A DNA stretch of 64,000 nt, taken from positions 867,683-931,682 of the forward strand of contig SKCR01010150.1 of NCBI GenBank assembly GCA_019454045.1, given 5' to 3'. The notes beneath the pieces were generated by a model. That model worked only from the letters and a program-made list of their open reading frames with translations, was not told where the DNA came from and ran no database searches. Source of the DNA: Zanthoxylum bungeanum (taxonomy: Eukaryota; Streptophyta; Magnoliopsida; Sapindales; Rutaceae). Shown piece after piece: positions 1 to 10,346 of the stretch; position 1 is the stretch's first letter, and the number at the start of each line of letters is the position of its first letter. A program made the translations under genes and the position numbers.

Positions 1-659
1 GGCAAATTTAGCGGAAAACAAGAAAATACGCCAATCAGACAAGGTGATTTAACGTGGTTCGGTGGATTTTGGGATCCGACCTACGTCCACGGGCAAGAAC
101 AGGATGGCACTTTTTATTACTCAAATTCACTCCTCAGATCTCCTCTTTGCTTTTACAAATCAGAGCTCTATGACACTAATCTCTTACTCTTGTGATGATT
201 TTTAGATGCCCTTTTACACATGCTCTACCCTTCTATTTATAATAATACAGAAATCAGATTCCTATTTGTATAAGAAATCCTATTTGAACCCAATCTTCTC
301 TTCTTGTAGGGTTTCCTGATCCGGTATTGCCTTCTTCTTCCGCTTTCCCTTTTGGACTCTGACTCTCTCTCATTGTGAAAGTAGGATGTTTTCCTTATCT
401 TATCCATAAGAAAGGGGTGCTGTTGTCTTGAACACGGTCCGTCATCTGGTCGGTCTTTTAATGAGGTCGGCCATGACAATCTTTTATGCTGAGGATGTTC
501 CTGCTGACATCTATAGTGTTCGGTCGTATTGAACCAAAGTGGTCGGTCTTCACATGAACTGGCCGGGTCGGCCTCATGATCTCACCCAGACAGCGAATTT
601 ACCCTTCTGTCCTTGTCGTACTGTCTTAAATGCTGTAGCGCCTGAAAACACCATCAACA
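1..659 (-). mobile_element. Decayed LTR fragment, same family as the 6260-11190 element
   Basis: Read on the minus strand this matches, with clear divergence, the LTRs at 6260-7103 and 10347-11190: it starts at 659 with the same TGTTGATGGTG end, and near position 60-100 it carries the same block of the LTR 3' half (GGACGTAGGTCGGATCC on the minus strand). It is cut by the window edge, so a solo LTR cannot be told from the end of a larger element. It is older than the 6260 copy, judging by many substitutions. Small ORFs inside it are not genes. Confidence 0.85.
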
Positions 660-983
660 CATATAATAATCTAATAATACATTTAACCCCAAACACTTTG
701 AAACTGAGATAAAGCAAATTAAGGCTAAACTCTAGTGACTCAAAAGCAGATGCCCTTTCGGTCACATATTTTAACTTCTATCGTCAGATATAATTAACAA
801 AATCTCAACTATCATTTTTAAAGCCTCTAATGACCCCTAAAGGGATAATATATATATATACACACATATTATATATTCATGCATCACTATTTCTAAATTT
901 GCAATTTTTTTTAGAATAAAAAAACAAATATATGTGGTCTAGCTGGATAAACTGAGAAGATTCGAATCACTACGCATTTCTAT

Positions 984-1165
984 ATATTTTTTTTTGAATC
1001 GTTGAAAATTCCGCCACCCAATCATTTATTTCAGGCTTAAATGAAGCAGTTAAAATCTCCGTCTGTCTTATACTCTTATAAAAAAAAACGCATTTTCTGG
1101 ATTCGAAGCCATAACCTCAAGATCAAATCATAAACCCTACACCACCAAGCCACGCCGATTAGGGA
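984..1165 (-). mobile_element. tRNA-derived SINE copy 1
   Basis: On the minus strand it begins GGCGTGGCTTGGTGGTGTAG (A-box region), has a B-box-like GGCTTCGAATCC about 45 bases on, a body resembling the copies at 1748-1925 and 11507-11682, and ends in an A-rich tail (poly-T on the plus strand near 990). This is the usual layout of a Pol III-derived plant SINE. Family name not assigned. Confidence 0.7.
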
Positions 1166-1747
1166 CTAAGACATTTCTACGTAATTTTTCTAAAAGCATA
1201 TTTGTCGTTTTAACCCCTTTTGTGGGATTCTTTGGATGCCACAAAACTCATAATGGAAGTGCTTTTCTCATATAAGTATAAAAGCTGTGACGTCCCCCCC
1301 ATGAAAGCTTCATTTTCATGTGCAGACAGACAAACAAACAATTCTGATCAAATTGCCCACAACTTTTCTTCTTCTTTTGCCTTCCATCCTTTGCCTCTCA
1401 TCTATCAAAATTTTTTTTTAACTTTATTTTGAAGAAATACGTAATCCTGCCGCATTCTTTTTGCTAACTTTTGTTCTTGGTTTCTTGTTCTTATCTCATG
1501 ATTCATCATTTTTTTTAAAAAAAAAAAACTAAGTATTTAGCTGCTGATGTATTAATTCTTTGATCTTCTAGTAATGGAACAGTTAGAATTTATATCCTCA
1601 TTTTACTTACTAGAAGCTCAAAGAATGGCACATTTTGTTACAAGGTGACATGGGGATAATCAATAAAAAGCACATGTCATAAAAGACATATGATGCCAAT
1701 AATAATAGATCTAGTCTTATTATTATTGGCATTATACGTGTTATTGA

Positions 1748-1925
1748 TTTTTTTTTTGGAATTATTGGAAATTCCTCAATCAAATCACTCATTCCGGGCT
1801 TAATTAAGTGGAGCAAGTAAGACCTTCGGCTGACCTAGACTCTTACAAGAAACGCACTCCTTGAATTCAAACTCATGACTTAAATGTCAGATCCCGAGCC
1901 ATACACCACTAAGCCACGCCCCTTT
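1748..1925 (-). mobile_element. tRNA-derived SINE copy 2
   Basis: Minus-strand copy of the same SINE: GGGGCGTGGCTTAGTGGTGT start, internal TTTGAATTCAAGGA region, CTTGTAAGAGTCTAGG-like body, GCCCGGAATGAGTGATTTGA motif, and an A tail (poly-T at 1748-1757). Ends are approximate. Confidence 0.75.
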
Positions 1926-2656
1926 AGGACATCTTATTGATTATCATTATTTATAAGTTAGGAAAAAAAAGTATTAATAAGGAAATACGAAAACGGTTGG
2001 GGATTTTTGATATTCAAGTAATAAAAGCATGCGTTACTTAACAAAACACCTTAAACCTTTGAATTATGCCACTTAATTTTGGAAAAGGATAAGTTACTAC
2101 CGTTGGAAAATGCTTATGAGTAAGCATTTTGATGCACAATTTTAAGCATGATCCACTTCGTGTTAGTGGTTATTATTGAATGATTCGGATACTCCTCCGT
2201 GAGTAATTCGAAATGGTATATTCATATGCTTAAAATGGTGCTTTGGTGAATGAGAAATTGTTACTCAAAGTTCACACAATGGTGTTGGAAAATAAGGAGA
2301 ATTGAGCTTGTCCCATATGAGAAAGCTATAGAGAGAAAATTATGCTTATATATGATTGTTCATATGTAGATGAGTAAGAGTTATAAGGATATAAACTCTC
2401 TCTACGTGCGCGGGGGGGGTGCAAATCAAATCCGAATCAAGCTTGGCTCGTGTGCACCCGCGTGTCCTGCGTACACGAATGTGCGGGCCAGGCTCAGCCA
2501 ATTTTTGGATGTCTCTTTATTTTTTCCAAACCTTAATTAGTTTGATAGTTACAACAAGTGAAAAGCCTCTCATTGATGAGAGATAATTGACATGTTAATT
2601 TCTTTTAATAGGGAAGTGTTTTCGTTTTTGTGTTACACACAGAACACACAATGTAT

Positions 2657-2818
2657 TCATGAGTTTACATATACTAATTTGATCGATATTTTTAACTCAC
2701 ATGAGATTTAAGATCGTAACATAAATTCTCAAGGTATCCATGAATTTACATATACTAATTTAATTAGTATTTTTAACTGACATGAGATTTAAGATCGTAA
2801 CATATATAATCTAATATT
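2657..2818. repeat. Two-copy tandem duplication, unit about 81 bp
   Basis: CATGARTTTACATATACTAATTT occurs at about 2658 and again at about 2739, each followed by TTTTTAACT and CATGAGATTTAAGATCGTAACATA. The two copies differ by a few bases. No coding potential or function is evident. Confidence 0.75.
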
Positions 2819-3054
2819 ATCAACAACTAGTCAAGAAAACAAGATTCAAAATTCTAATTATGGTATGGAACCATATAGACCATATAGAAACTTAGAGATA
2901 TGGAGAGAGCATGAATAGAGATGGGGAGAAGAAAAGACACAGAAAACATGCAAAGCCCCTTGTCTTTATATATATAAAGTATAAACCATGTGAGTGAAGT
3001 AAGTGAAATAATTAACAACAAAGACAAGAGGTGAAGTTATTTAATTATATGACA

Positions 3055-3249
3055 TCAAGCAAAAGTTTTAGTCTTGGGAGAGTCTGCAATTTTCATGGTT
3101 TCTTCAATAAGCTTGCGAGCTTTCCTGCTACTTATTTCAACTCTCATGCTATCACTCTTCTCAATCTTGTCATAAGGTTTCTTCATCTTCAATGACCTTA
3201 TCTTAGACTTCAAGCTCACCATCAACCTTTCCAATCCCATCATCACCAT
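3055..3249 (-). CDS. Small conserved-looking basic protein, 64 aa, function unknown
   Basis: A 64-residue, Lys/Arg-rich reading frame starting MVMMGLERLMVSL and ending DSPKTKTFA. The middle (KIEKSDSMRVEISSRKARKLIEETMKIADS) has regular heptad-like spacing of hydrophobic residues and should be helical. I have a vague impression of similar small plant proteins with an SRKARKLIEET-type core, but cannot name a family. No signal peptide or membrane segment is visible. Support for a real gene: good codon usage, an AT-rich downstream region, and a well-formed 5'UTR intron just upstream (3287-3374) with purine-rich leader sequence to about 3500. The first ATG was taken; a Met two codons later is an alternative start. 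It is flanked by repeats on both sides and has no obvious partner gene. Confidence 0.6.
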   Translation of the reverse strand: MVMMGLERLMVSLKSKIRSLKMKKPYDKIEKSDSMRVEISSRKARKLIEETMKIADSPKTKTFA

Positions 3250-3286
3250 TAATGCTAGCTGCTACCTAAGTATATAGTTAACAAAC

Positions 3287-3374
3287 CTGTTAAACAAATA
3301 AACAAAGCTAACCCAGATGAGTAAACTTAATTAGCTATGAATTAAATTCAATTAATAGAAGAAGAAGAAGTAAC
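3287..3374 (-). other. Probable 5'UTR intron of the 64-aa protein gene
   Basis: On the minus strand, donor CCTCAG|GTTACTTC at 3374 and acceptor TTTGTTTAACAG|GTTTG at 3287, with an AT-rich interior of about 88 bp, ends 37 bp upstream of the ATG. The leader upstream (to about 3500) is rich in GAGA/CTCT repeats, common in plant 5'UTRs. Confidence 0.5.
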
Positions 3375-3852
3375 CTGAGGTGAGTTTGTGAACTTGTGAT
3401 AGTGGTGCAATTATGAAAGGAAGGTTAGTTGAGAAAGAGAGAGGAGTTGCTTTTGCTTAGGCAGAGAAAGAGTAGCAGAGAGTTTGAGGATAAAACAAGT
3501 CGTGAAGAGAAAATGAATGAATTATAACGGTTGATTGATTGTCACATACTTAGCATTAATTAAGAGCTTGGAAGGCAGACCACGCATTTCTTTATGTCTC
3601 TGTATGTGTGTGAGAGCGAAAATTATGTCATGCGCCGGGCGCCGGGTGTATATGTCATCTCTCTTACAGCAGGCGGGCCCCACACATATACCACCTCGTG
3701 TGAGAGAGACAAAATCTTTATTTATTTATTTTTTAACTTTAAAGGCTAATATATATATATATATCATCATTTTATATTTAGGAGAAAAGATAATGATAAT
3801 CTTATGATTCAGTGAAATGATCACGGAAATTTCATATTTTCAATAATGATCA

Positions 3853-3856
<4 letters not shown>

Positions 3857-3897
<41 letters not shown>

Positions 3898-3898
3898 T
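3857..3898. repeat. (TTA)n microsatellite
   Basis: About 14 uninterrupted TTA/TAT triplets, ending just before TTTTGTACAATT. The predicted poly-Tyr frame across it is an artefact. Confidence 0.95.
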
Positions 3899-3997
3899 TG
3901 TACAATTATATCTTCTGATTTTAATGAACTTGCTTGCTGTATTTAATTTATGCATAATCAATGAGAAAAAAAAGTTTAAATTTATAAAATATATATA

Positions 3998-4415
3998 TCT
4001 ATATTATAAAGCACAATGGTGTTGGAGGAAAGAGAGTGCATCCAACGGCTCTCTTTATGTGGCTTAATTAACGGCTCAGATCATTTCATTGGTAATTGGG
4101 GGGAAAGAGAGTGAATTGATTGATGTAAATGGTCAAAATTTTCAAATTTTCAAATAAAAAAATAGAAAGTTAAAATAAAATCATTTAATTTTGTAACAAC
4201 GTGCCGTAGGCACGGGCCAAATACTGTAACACCGTACCGTAGGCACGGGCATCATTTAATTAAAAAACAAAATCATTTAATTCTGTAACACCGTGCCGTG
4301 CCGTAGGCACGGGCATCATTTAATTAAAAAATAAAATAATTTAATTCTGTAACACCGTGCCGTAGATACGGGCCAAATACTGTAACACCGTGCCGTAGGC
4401 ACGGGCAAAAACTAG
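3998..4415 (+). mobile_element. Small non-autonomous Helitron
   Basis: The 5' end TCTATATTATAAAGC follows an A at 3997. The 3' end has a GC-rich hairpin (CCGTGCCGTAGGCACGG) followed about ten bases later by CTAG at 4412-4415 and then a T, giving the A|TC...CTAG|T arrangement expected for Helitron insertion between A and T. It has no terminal inverted repeats, no target duplication and no Rep/helicase coding, so it would depend on an autonomous partner. Length 418 bp. The 3' hairpin is present in several copies, see the separate repeat entry. Confidence 0.8.
4197..4406 (+). repeat. Amplified Helitron 3' hairpin module
   Basis: Five copies of a TGTAACAMCGTGCCGTAGGCACGGGC-type module, separated alternately by CCAAATAC or by ATCATTTAATTAAAAAAYAAAAT. 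Each contains the palindromic CCGTGCC...GGCACGG stem; the second carries ACCGTACCG, the third an extra CCGTG, the fourth TAGATACGG, so individual stems are damaged while the last, functional-position stem is intact. Confidence 0.85.
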
Positions 4416-5515
4416 TATATATATATACGAGAACCTTCTTGATTATTTTACCAAATCAAGAGTATTGTCCTTTTACTTTATATATGCATTTATTAAATGT
4501 TTCAATGGAGAATTCCTTTATGAATTAATTTTATTAAATTTTTTTTTTTGGGGGGTAAATATTTGCTGAAACCGTGATAATGTTAGAGAAATGTCGCTCA
4601 CATGATTATCGAAAGTCAATGTTATTGACACAATAGAATTTTGTTAATGTGGGTGTGGGTTCTTTCTGCATTTAAATTTTATTAATTATTATTTATATGC
4701 CTAACTTTTTGGGCTGTGTTATGATAATTTCTAGGTGATGATGATACAGTTTCATTCCGTTTAGTCATTTTCTTAAGTCAAATCAACATAAAATCGAAGG
4801 ACCACCATTCTTAATATTATTTAAAATTGAAAGCTACTAATAACTTGAATGAAACTCGACCACAATTTTTTCTTTTTCCCATTGGGTAATTTTTGCGCTT
4901 GCAAATCTATTGACACGTGTTCAAATAGATGGGCTGGCCCGATCTACATAAAATTCAGCCCATAAAGTTTAAGGCCCATTCTTTGCTTGGATTTGAAAAC
5001 TTGAATCTTCCGAGGCCTACACATTTATCTTAGCTTGGGCCTTTAGGAGATGGTTGTCTTCACAACGCAAAACCCAAGATCAAAGTTTTATTGTTTATAA
5101 TTCCTTTATTTGACACCACCAACTACATATTATTCTAAATTTGTTACTGTTTTTGCCTAATCATAGGAAGATGTTTAGGCTTGAAAATTACAAATTTTTA
5201 TAATTTAATAAAAAATTTATCATTTAATTGATTAATACTAACAATACATAGAATGAAACATGTTGGCTTTATGGGGTCAGCAACTGTCCTAAAAATCACA
5301 GAGAGATGAAGTTAAATGATTTAATATTTATTTTTTGATCACCAATTGATTTTTCAGAGGAGATGATATCTTTTATTTATTAATTATGTAGTTAAGTGTG
5401 CTGAAACTGGAGTAATTCAACTATAGGTAACCAACCAAAGTCTTGCAACAAGCACTTCGATCCAGCAAAATAAATTTTTTTTTTAAAAAAAAAAAAGCAT
5501 AAATACAAGAATATA
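4416..5515. other. Intergenic, no gene seen
   Basis: AT-rich sequence with many stops in all frames. Three TGGGCC/GGCCCA-type motifs lie at about 4930-5045, a pattern seen in plant promoters, but no gene start follows on either strand. Confidence 0.5.
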
Positions 5516-5518
5516 GAC

Positions 5519-5592
5519 CTTTTTTTTTATTATTTTTTGTAATAGTTGGAAATCCCACAATCAAACCCCTTTCCGAGCTTAATATGGAACAT
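5519..5592 (-). mobile_element. Truncated SINE fragment
   Basis: The poly-T run followed by GTTGGAAATCCCACAATCAAA and TTTCCGAGCTTAAT matches the 3' half of the SINE copies at 984, 1748 and 11507 in reverse orientation; the 5' half with the A and B boxes is missing. Confidence 0.55.
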
Positions 5593-5914
5593 CCTAAACA
5601 GTGAAATGAGAATTAAACTGGTTACAATCAATCACATAGACACAAGTGTCACTGTTTATGCAACAAAGATGACATTGCAATTGATAGATTTTGGTCATTT
5701 GTAGTAATCTAATCAAATCGGAAAAAGAATATTTTGGTGGTTATGATAATGAGAAGCCAACCAATTTCAATTTTTGTTCAGTTTTGAAAGTATGATTGTA
5801 ATGTATTACCAACTAATCACATAATAATGTGAAGACACATATTTAATTTTAATATCTTTTTAATATTTCCCATATTCCCATTTCTCATGCAATTAGTAGT
5901 TGATGATCATAATT

Positions 5915-5915
<1 letters not shown>

Positions 5916-6003
<88 letters not shown>
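5916..6003. repeat. (AAT)n microsatellite, about 29 copies
   Basis: A nearly perfect run of AAT/ATA triplets of about 88 bp. A second short AATAATAAT run at 6251 is where the 6260-11190 element inserted. Confidence 0.95.
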
Positions 6004-6259
6004 GCGCAAAAAAAGTGACATACGATGTAATTATTGAACATTTGGACTTTGCTATAATTGCTTAAAATGATTTAAGTAGATGATATAAGAATTGATTATT
6101 GTATGTAATATGTTGTTTGTTTGAGTGTTGAAATCAGTCCTTATTTAAGAGAGATAAAATAATAATATATAATTTTTAATTTACACGAGTTCTCGAGATT
6201 CGAATTCACGTCTTCAAGATAATCACCGGACTATTAGTCATAGTAGTAGAAATAATAAT

Positions 6260-7103
6260 TGTTGATGGTTTTTTTAGGCACTATGGTATTTAAGACAGCA
6301 CGACAGGGGCAAAAGGGTAATTTTCTCCTTGGTCAAAGATCATTAATACCGACCCGACCACATGAGTGAGTGGCCGAGAACTTTATGATCAGATAACCGA
6401 CCACTTTGGTTCGGATGACCGAGCACTATCAGATCGGCAGCAGCATTCTCAGCACAAAAGACTATTATGACCGACCACATGAAGACCGAGCATAGGGCAA
6501 GACATGTTCGGGAAAATAAAGCATTCTATCCATATGAGATAAGATAATAAGTTATCCTACTTTCATGGGGTAAACTAGTAAGTCAATGTCCTAGTATGAT
6601 AAAGGAAGTAAATGTAGTTTTTGGCTAGGAATCCTTATGGAAAAAGGGAACAGTTTTGACTAGGAATCCTTATGAGAAAAAGAAAAGTTTCAACTAGGAA
6701 ATTCTTGTACAAATAGGAATATGATTTCTTCACCATTATAAATAGGAGGGTAGAGTGAAGAGAAAGGAAAAAAACAACAAGAAAAAGAGAGAAGAAGAGG
6801 AACAAGTTGAGAGCAAGGTAGAGTTGAGATCAGAATCACCAAGCTCTGACTTGTAAAACACAAAGAACGGTCTGAGAAGCGCATTTTGAATAATAAAAGT
6901 ATCATCTTGTTTGTGCCCGTGGACGTAGGTCGGATCCAAATCCACCGAACCACGTTAAATCTCCTTGTTGATTAGGTGTATTTATCTGTTTTTCTGCTAA
7001 GTTTGCCTTTGGTCCCCCATAACCAAACAAATTCACTATTGAAGGAGGATTTCTCGGGAGTGATATTCCAATATTACCCTGAGACCAAAATTCACCGTCA
7101 ACA
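6260..7103 (+). repeat. 5' LTR of the non-autonomous element
   Basis: 844 bp, TG...CA ends with 6-bp terminal inverted repeat TGTTGA/TCAACA. A TATA-like ATTATAAATAGG lies at about 6735, so transcription would start in the 6760-6790 region. ORFs on either strand here are not genes. Confidence 0.93.
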
Positions 7104-7125
7104 GTTGGCGCCGTCTGTGGGGAAC
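7104..7125 (+). promoter_or_regulatory. Primer-binding site of the non-autonomous element
   Basis: TTGGCGCCGTCTGTGGGG lies immediately after the 5' LTR end. This type of sequence is known at the same position in many plant Ty3/gypsy elements; the tRNA was not identified. Confidence 0.75.
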
Positions 7126-7155
7126 TCAACAAAAAGCAACTCGCGTAGTGAGACA

Positions 7156-8330
7156 ATGGCGGAAGACGGAAGCCACCAACCATCAGGGAGCTCGGCTGCA
7201 GATTGGATGGAGAAGATTGAGGAGAACCTTAGGAAAGAAAGGGAGGAAAGCCAAACTCTGCTAAAAACCATAGTAGACCGGTTGGGGAAAGGATAGAAGA
7301 GCACACAATGGAAAATTCGAGGCCGGGACTAGCCGACGAAGGAACGACATAGCAGAAGGAAAGAGAATTGTCGATATAAGTGAGGACGACAGACCCCGGA
7401 GGAGAGACCCTTACAGGGTGAGATCTGTAGTGGTCCAGGGAGATTCCCGGACCGAGGACACATGGGAGGAAGAGAGTGACAAATCGTCACCAGACCCCTC
7501 CTATGATAGCCTCGCAACACCCGGCGAAAGGAGAAAGAATATGACGAAGAAGTACGAGAAGATACCGGCCACGAGAAGCACCTCCCCCGGGATAACAGAA
7601 AAAGAGGAAGTCACAAGAGGCGGCATGGAACCAAAGACGCAGAGCAGAATGAAATCTGGCTGCGGGAGGAACTAGCCAAATGGGGAGTATTCCCCAACAC
7701 AGACATGGGAGATGCCCGGGACGGTAAAGATGAGTCCCCCCTCACGGAAGAAATAAGGTCAGAAAAATTCCCAAAAAGATTCAGCATGCCAACCATGGCG
7801 CCATACAAAGGCCATACCGATCCCAAAACTCACGTCGAAGGTTTCGTCCTACTAATGGGGGTACAAAGGGTAACGGGGGACGTCATTTGTAAAGTGTTCC
7901 CTTTAACACTAGCCGGACCGGCCATCCTATGGTATAGAAGCCTAGCCCCAAGAAGCATCAGAGGCTTCACACAACTTAGAAGTCATTCATACGACACTTC
8001 AAGGGGGCCTGCGTCCCCGAAAAGACGATTGGAGAATTAAGACTTATGAAGCAAGGAGGATGACGAGCCCCTGAAAAATTTTATTGAAAGATACCACATT
8101 TTGGTGCTCGAGGTCGGAGCATACGAGTCATCTGAAGCGCTAGAAAGTCTCAATGGAGGTTTGAAGGTCGGGAAGTTGTGGACTCATCTAAGAATCCAAG
8201 ACACACCGGATTATGCCACCGCTCTAGAGGTAGCCAGGAAATTTATCTTAGTAGAAAGCGAAGAAAAGATCTCCCGAATGGGGACGGCCATCGACTCAAG
8301 ACAGGATTTTTGCTCCGCCAAAGGCACTTA
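7156..8330 (+). pseudogene. Broken gag (capsid) remnant of the LTR element
   Basis: Reading starts at an ATG in MAEDGSHQPSGSSAADWMEK, a typical N-terminal gag coiled region, but stops at 7296. The capsid-like part continues in other frames: 7730-7990 (SEKFPKRFSMPTMAPYKGH, then a WYRSL motif) and, after a frame break near 7985-8040, 8050-8330 (FIERYHI, LNGGLKVGKLW). The order and motifs match retrotransposon gag (Retrotrans_gag-type) of plant gypsy elements, with no zinc knuckle before it runs into the 82-bp array. Several stops and at least two frame changes make it non-functional. Confidence 0.8.
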
Positions 8331-8335
8331 GTTTT

Positions 8336-9110
8336 TCAGCTAGGGGTCGGGGGACGTCCCACCGAGTCAGCCCTTCGGACTGGGGACGTAACATTCCCCC
8401 AGGTCCAAGTGTCTTTCTCAGCTCGGGGTCGGGGTACGTCCCACCGAGTCAGCCCTTCGGACTGGGGACGTAACATTCCCCCAGGTCCAAGTGTCTTCTC
8501 AGCTCGGGGTCGGGTTACGTCCCACCGAGTCAGCCTTCGGACTGGGGACGTAACATTCCCCCAGGTCCAAGTGCCTTTTTCAGCTCGGGGTCGGGGGACG
8601 TCCCACGAGTCAGCCCTTCGGACTGGGGACGTAACATTCCCCCAGGTCCAAGTGCCTTTTTCAGCTCGGGGTCGGGGTATGTCCCACCGAGTCAGCCCTT
8701 CGGACTGGGGACGTAACATTCCCCCAGGTCCAAGTGCCTTTTTCTGCTCGGGGTTGGGGTATGTCCCACCGAGTCAGCCATTCGGACTGGGGACGTAACA
8801 TTCCCCCAGGTCCAAGTGCCTTTTTCAGCTCGGGGTCGGGGTATGTCCCACCGAGTCAGCCCTTCGGACTGAGGACGTAACATTCCCCCAGGTCCAAGTG
8901 CCTTTTTCAGCTCGGGGTCGGGGTATGTCCCACCGAGTCAGCCCTTCGGACTGGGGACGTAACATTCCCCCAGGTCCAAGTGCCTTTTTCGGCTCGGGGT
9001 CGGGTTACGTCCCACCGAGTCATGCTCATTGGTCTGGGGACGAGACATTCCCCCAGAACCAAGTATCTTCTTGGCTCGGGGTCCTCAGGGACATACTCGA
9101 TGCATAGGAT
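8336..9110 (+). repeat. Tandem array A, about 9-10 units of 81-82 bp
   Basis: Units start at GCTCGGGGTCGGG around 8339, 8421, 8502, 8583, 8664, 8746, 8828, 8910, 8992 and 9074 (spacing 82, 81, 81, 81, 82, 82, 82, 82, 82). Each has ACGTCCCACCGAGTC and, shortly after, GGACTGGGGACGT, which can pair as a hairpin. The last two units are more diverged. The period is not a multiple of three, so open frames across the array are chance products. Confidence 0.95.
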
Positions 9111-9510
9111 CCGTGAGAAGCATAGCACGGGGAGGGATGATACCCCCGTGGCGATTGCTTACTCCAGTGTTACCGAACATAAGGAGGAATATGCCCTTAA
9201 TGTGTCGAACACTCTTCGATCCTCACTTACCCGATGTAATGGATCCGTGGGAAAGCATAGCACGGGGGATAATGATGCCCCCGTGACGATTGCTAGCTCC
9301 AGTGATGCCGGACCTAAGGAGGAATGTGCCCTTAGTATCCCGGACACTCTTTGATCCATTCATCATCCGGATCCGCGAGAGACGCAGCACGGGGATGCGT
9401 TGTGCCCCTGTAGCGTGTGCCTACTCCAGCGTGGTAAGGAGGAGCCCTCATACAATACACAGGCTCCCCAGTGAACCGACGTGTAGAGGATGTGCCCTTA
9501 CCAATCAAAC
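9107..9510 (+). repeat. Tandem array B, three diverged units of about 130-135 bp
   Basis: GCATAGCACGGGG recurs at about 9120, 9255 and (as GCAGCACGGGG) 9383, each followed by a CCCCCGTG or CCCCTGTAGCG segment, GCTNRCTCCAGYG, and AAGGAGGA...GCCCTTA. It sits between arrays A and C and has a different sequence from both. CACGGGG...CCCCCGTG is itself an inverted repeat. Confidence 0.85.
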
Positions 9511-9837
9511 GCTCTTCTGATCCGAATCCTGGTTCGCCGGGACACTGAATTGAAAGATTCAGAATTGTGTTTTGGAGGCCTCGGGCAGGACGCTGTTTTG
9601 AGGCATCCATGCTGTTGTTTACATTTGTAAAAAGTTTTCTTTTGGGACAAGTGCCGAGTCACCCTCACCTTTTTGGTCTTATTTTCAAAGTTTTGATTTT
9701 GTTTTTCGCTGGTCTGTCAAGGGGACGCCCGTGCCAGATTCGGTAGGGCTTCACAAGGTTGATTCAATTCCCTTCTGAGCAAGTCCCAAAGATTACCTGG
9801 CACAGGGCTGGATTCGTTCCGCCGAGGTCACTTGGTT

Positions 9838-10130
9838 TCTCTCAGCTCGGGGTCGGGTCGTGTCCCACCGAGTCCGTCCTTTTGGTCTGGGGACGTAACA
9901 TTCCCCCAGGGCCAAGCATTCATCTCAGCTCGGGGTCGGGTCGTGTCCCACCGAGTCCACCCTTTTGGCCTGGGGACGTAACATTCCCCCAAGGCCAAGC
10001 GTTCATCTCAGCTCGGGGTCGGGTCGTGTCCCACCGAGTCCGTCCTTTTTGTCTGGGGACGTAACATTTCCCCTGGAGCCAAGTGTTCATTTCAGCTCGG
10101 GGTCGGGTTACGTCCCACCGAGTCGGTCGT
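9838..10130 (+). repeat. Tandem array C, four units of about 83 bp related to array A
   Basis: GCTCGGGGTCGGGT recurs at about 9845, 9928, 10011 and 10095. The unit is homologous to array A (CCCACCGAGTC, GGGGACGTAACATT) but with GTGTCCC in place of ACGTCCC in three units and a different loop (CCTTTTGG). The last unit reverts to the TTACGTCCC form. Confidence 0.92.
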
Positions 10131-10346
10131 CGTCAGCATCAGGGCAAAGCATTGTCTCCACGGGTAGATATCGGGATCCTCGTTGACTGAGCACATGAGG
10201 GTGGCAGGAAGGACCAGATTTGCAGCCAAGGCATTTTTCTCTGCGATTCCTGGAGTGACCACCGACGGATTCATCGGCACACCATCTTTTTTATAGTTCC
10301 CGGCATCAACTCGCAAACTCTTTGTTACCGAGAACTAGGGGACAGA

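Larger units (their letters stand above)
660..2990. other. AT-rich intergenic stretch with SINEs
   Basis: No gene is supported here. The stretch holds two SINE copies and one local duplication (listed separately), poly-T runs, and a short GC-rich patch at about 2405-2500 (a run of eight G, then CGTGTGCACCCGCGTG-like sequence) that stands out from the AT-rich surroundings and is unexplained. Confidence 0.6.

Noticed and set aside
3535..4067. Open frames of 73-90 codons over the TTA microsatellite and TA-rich runs
   Set aside because: Low-complexity poly-Tyr/Ile translations with no start context or splice signals.
8336..8883. Long open frames on both strands over the 82-bp array (up to 206 codons)
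   Set aside because: The unit length is not a multiple of three, the same repeat is read in successive frames, and GC-rich repeats lack stops by chance. No conserved protein features.
8336..10130. CRISPR-like pattern of repeats
   Set aside because: Units are contiguous tandem copies without unique spacers, inside an LTR element in a plant genome.
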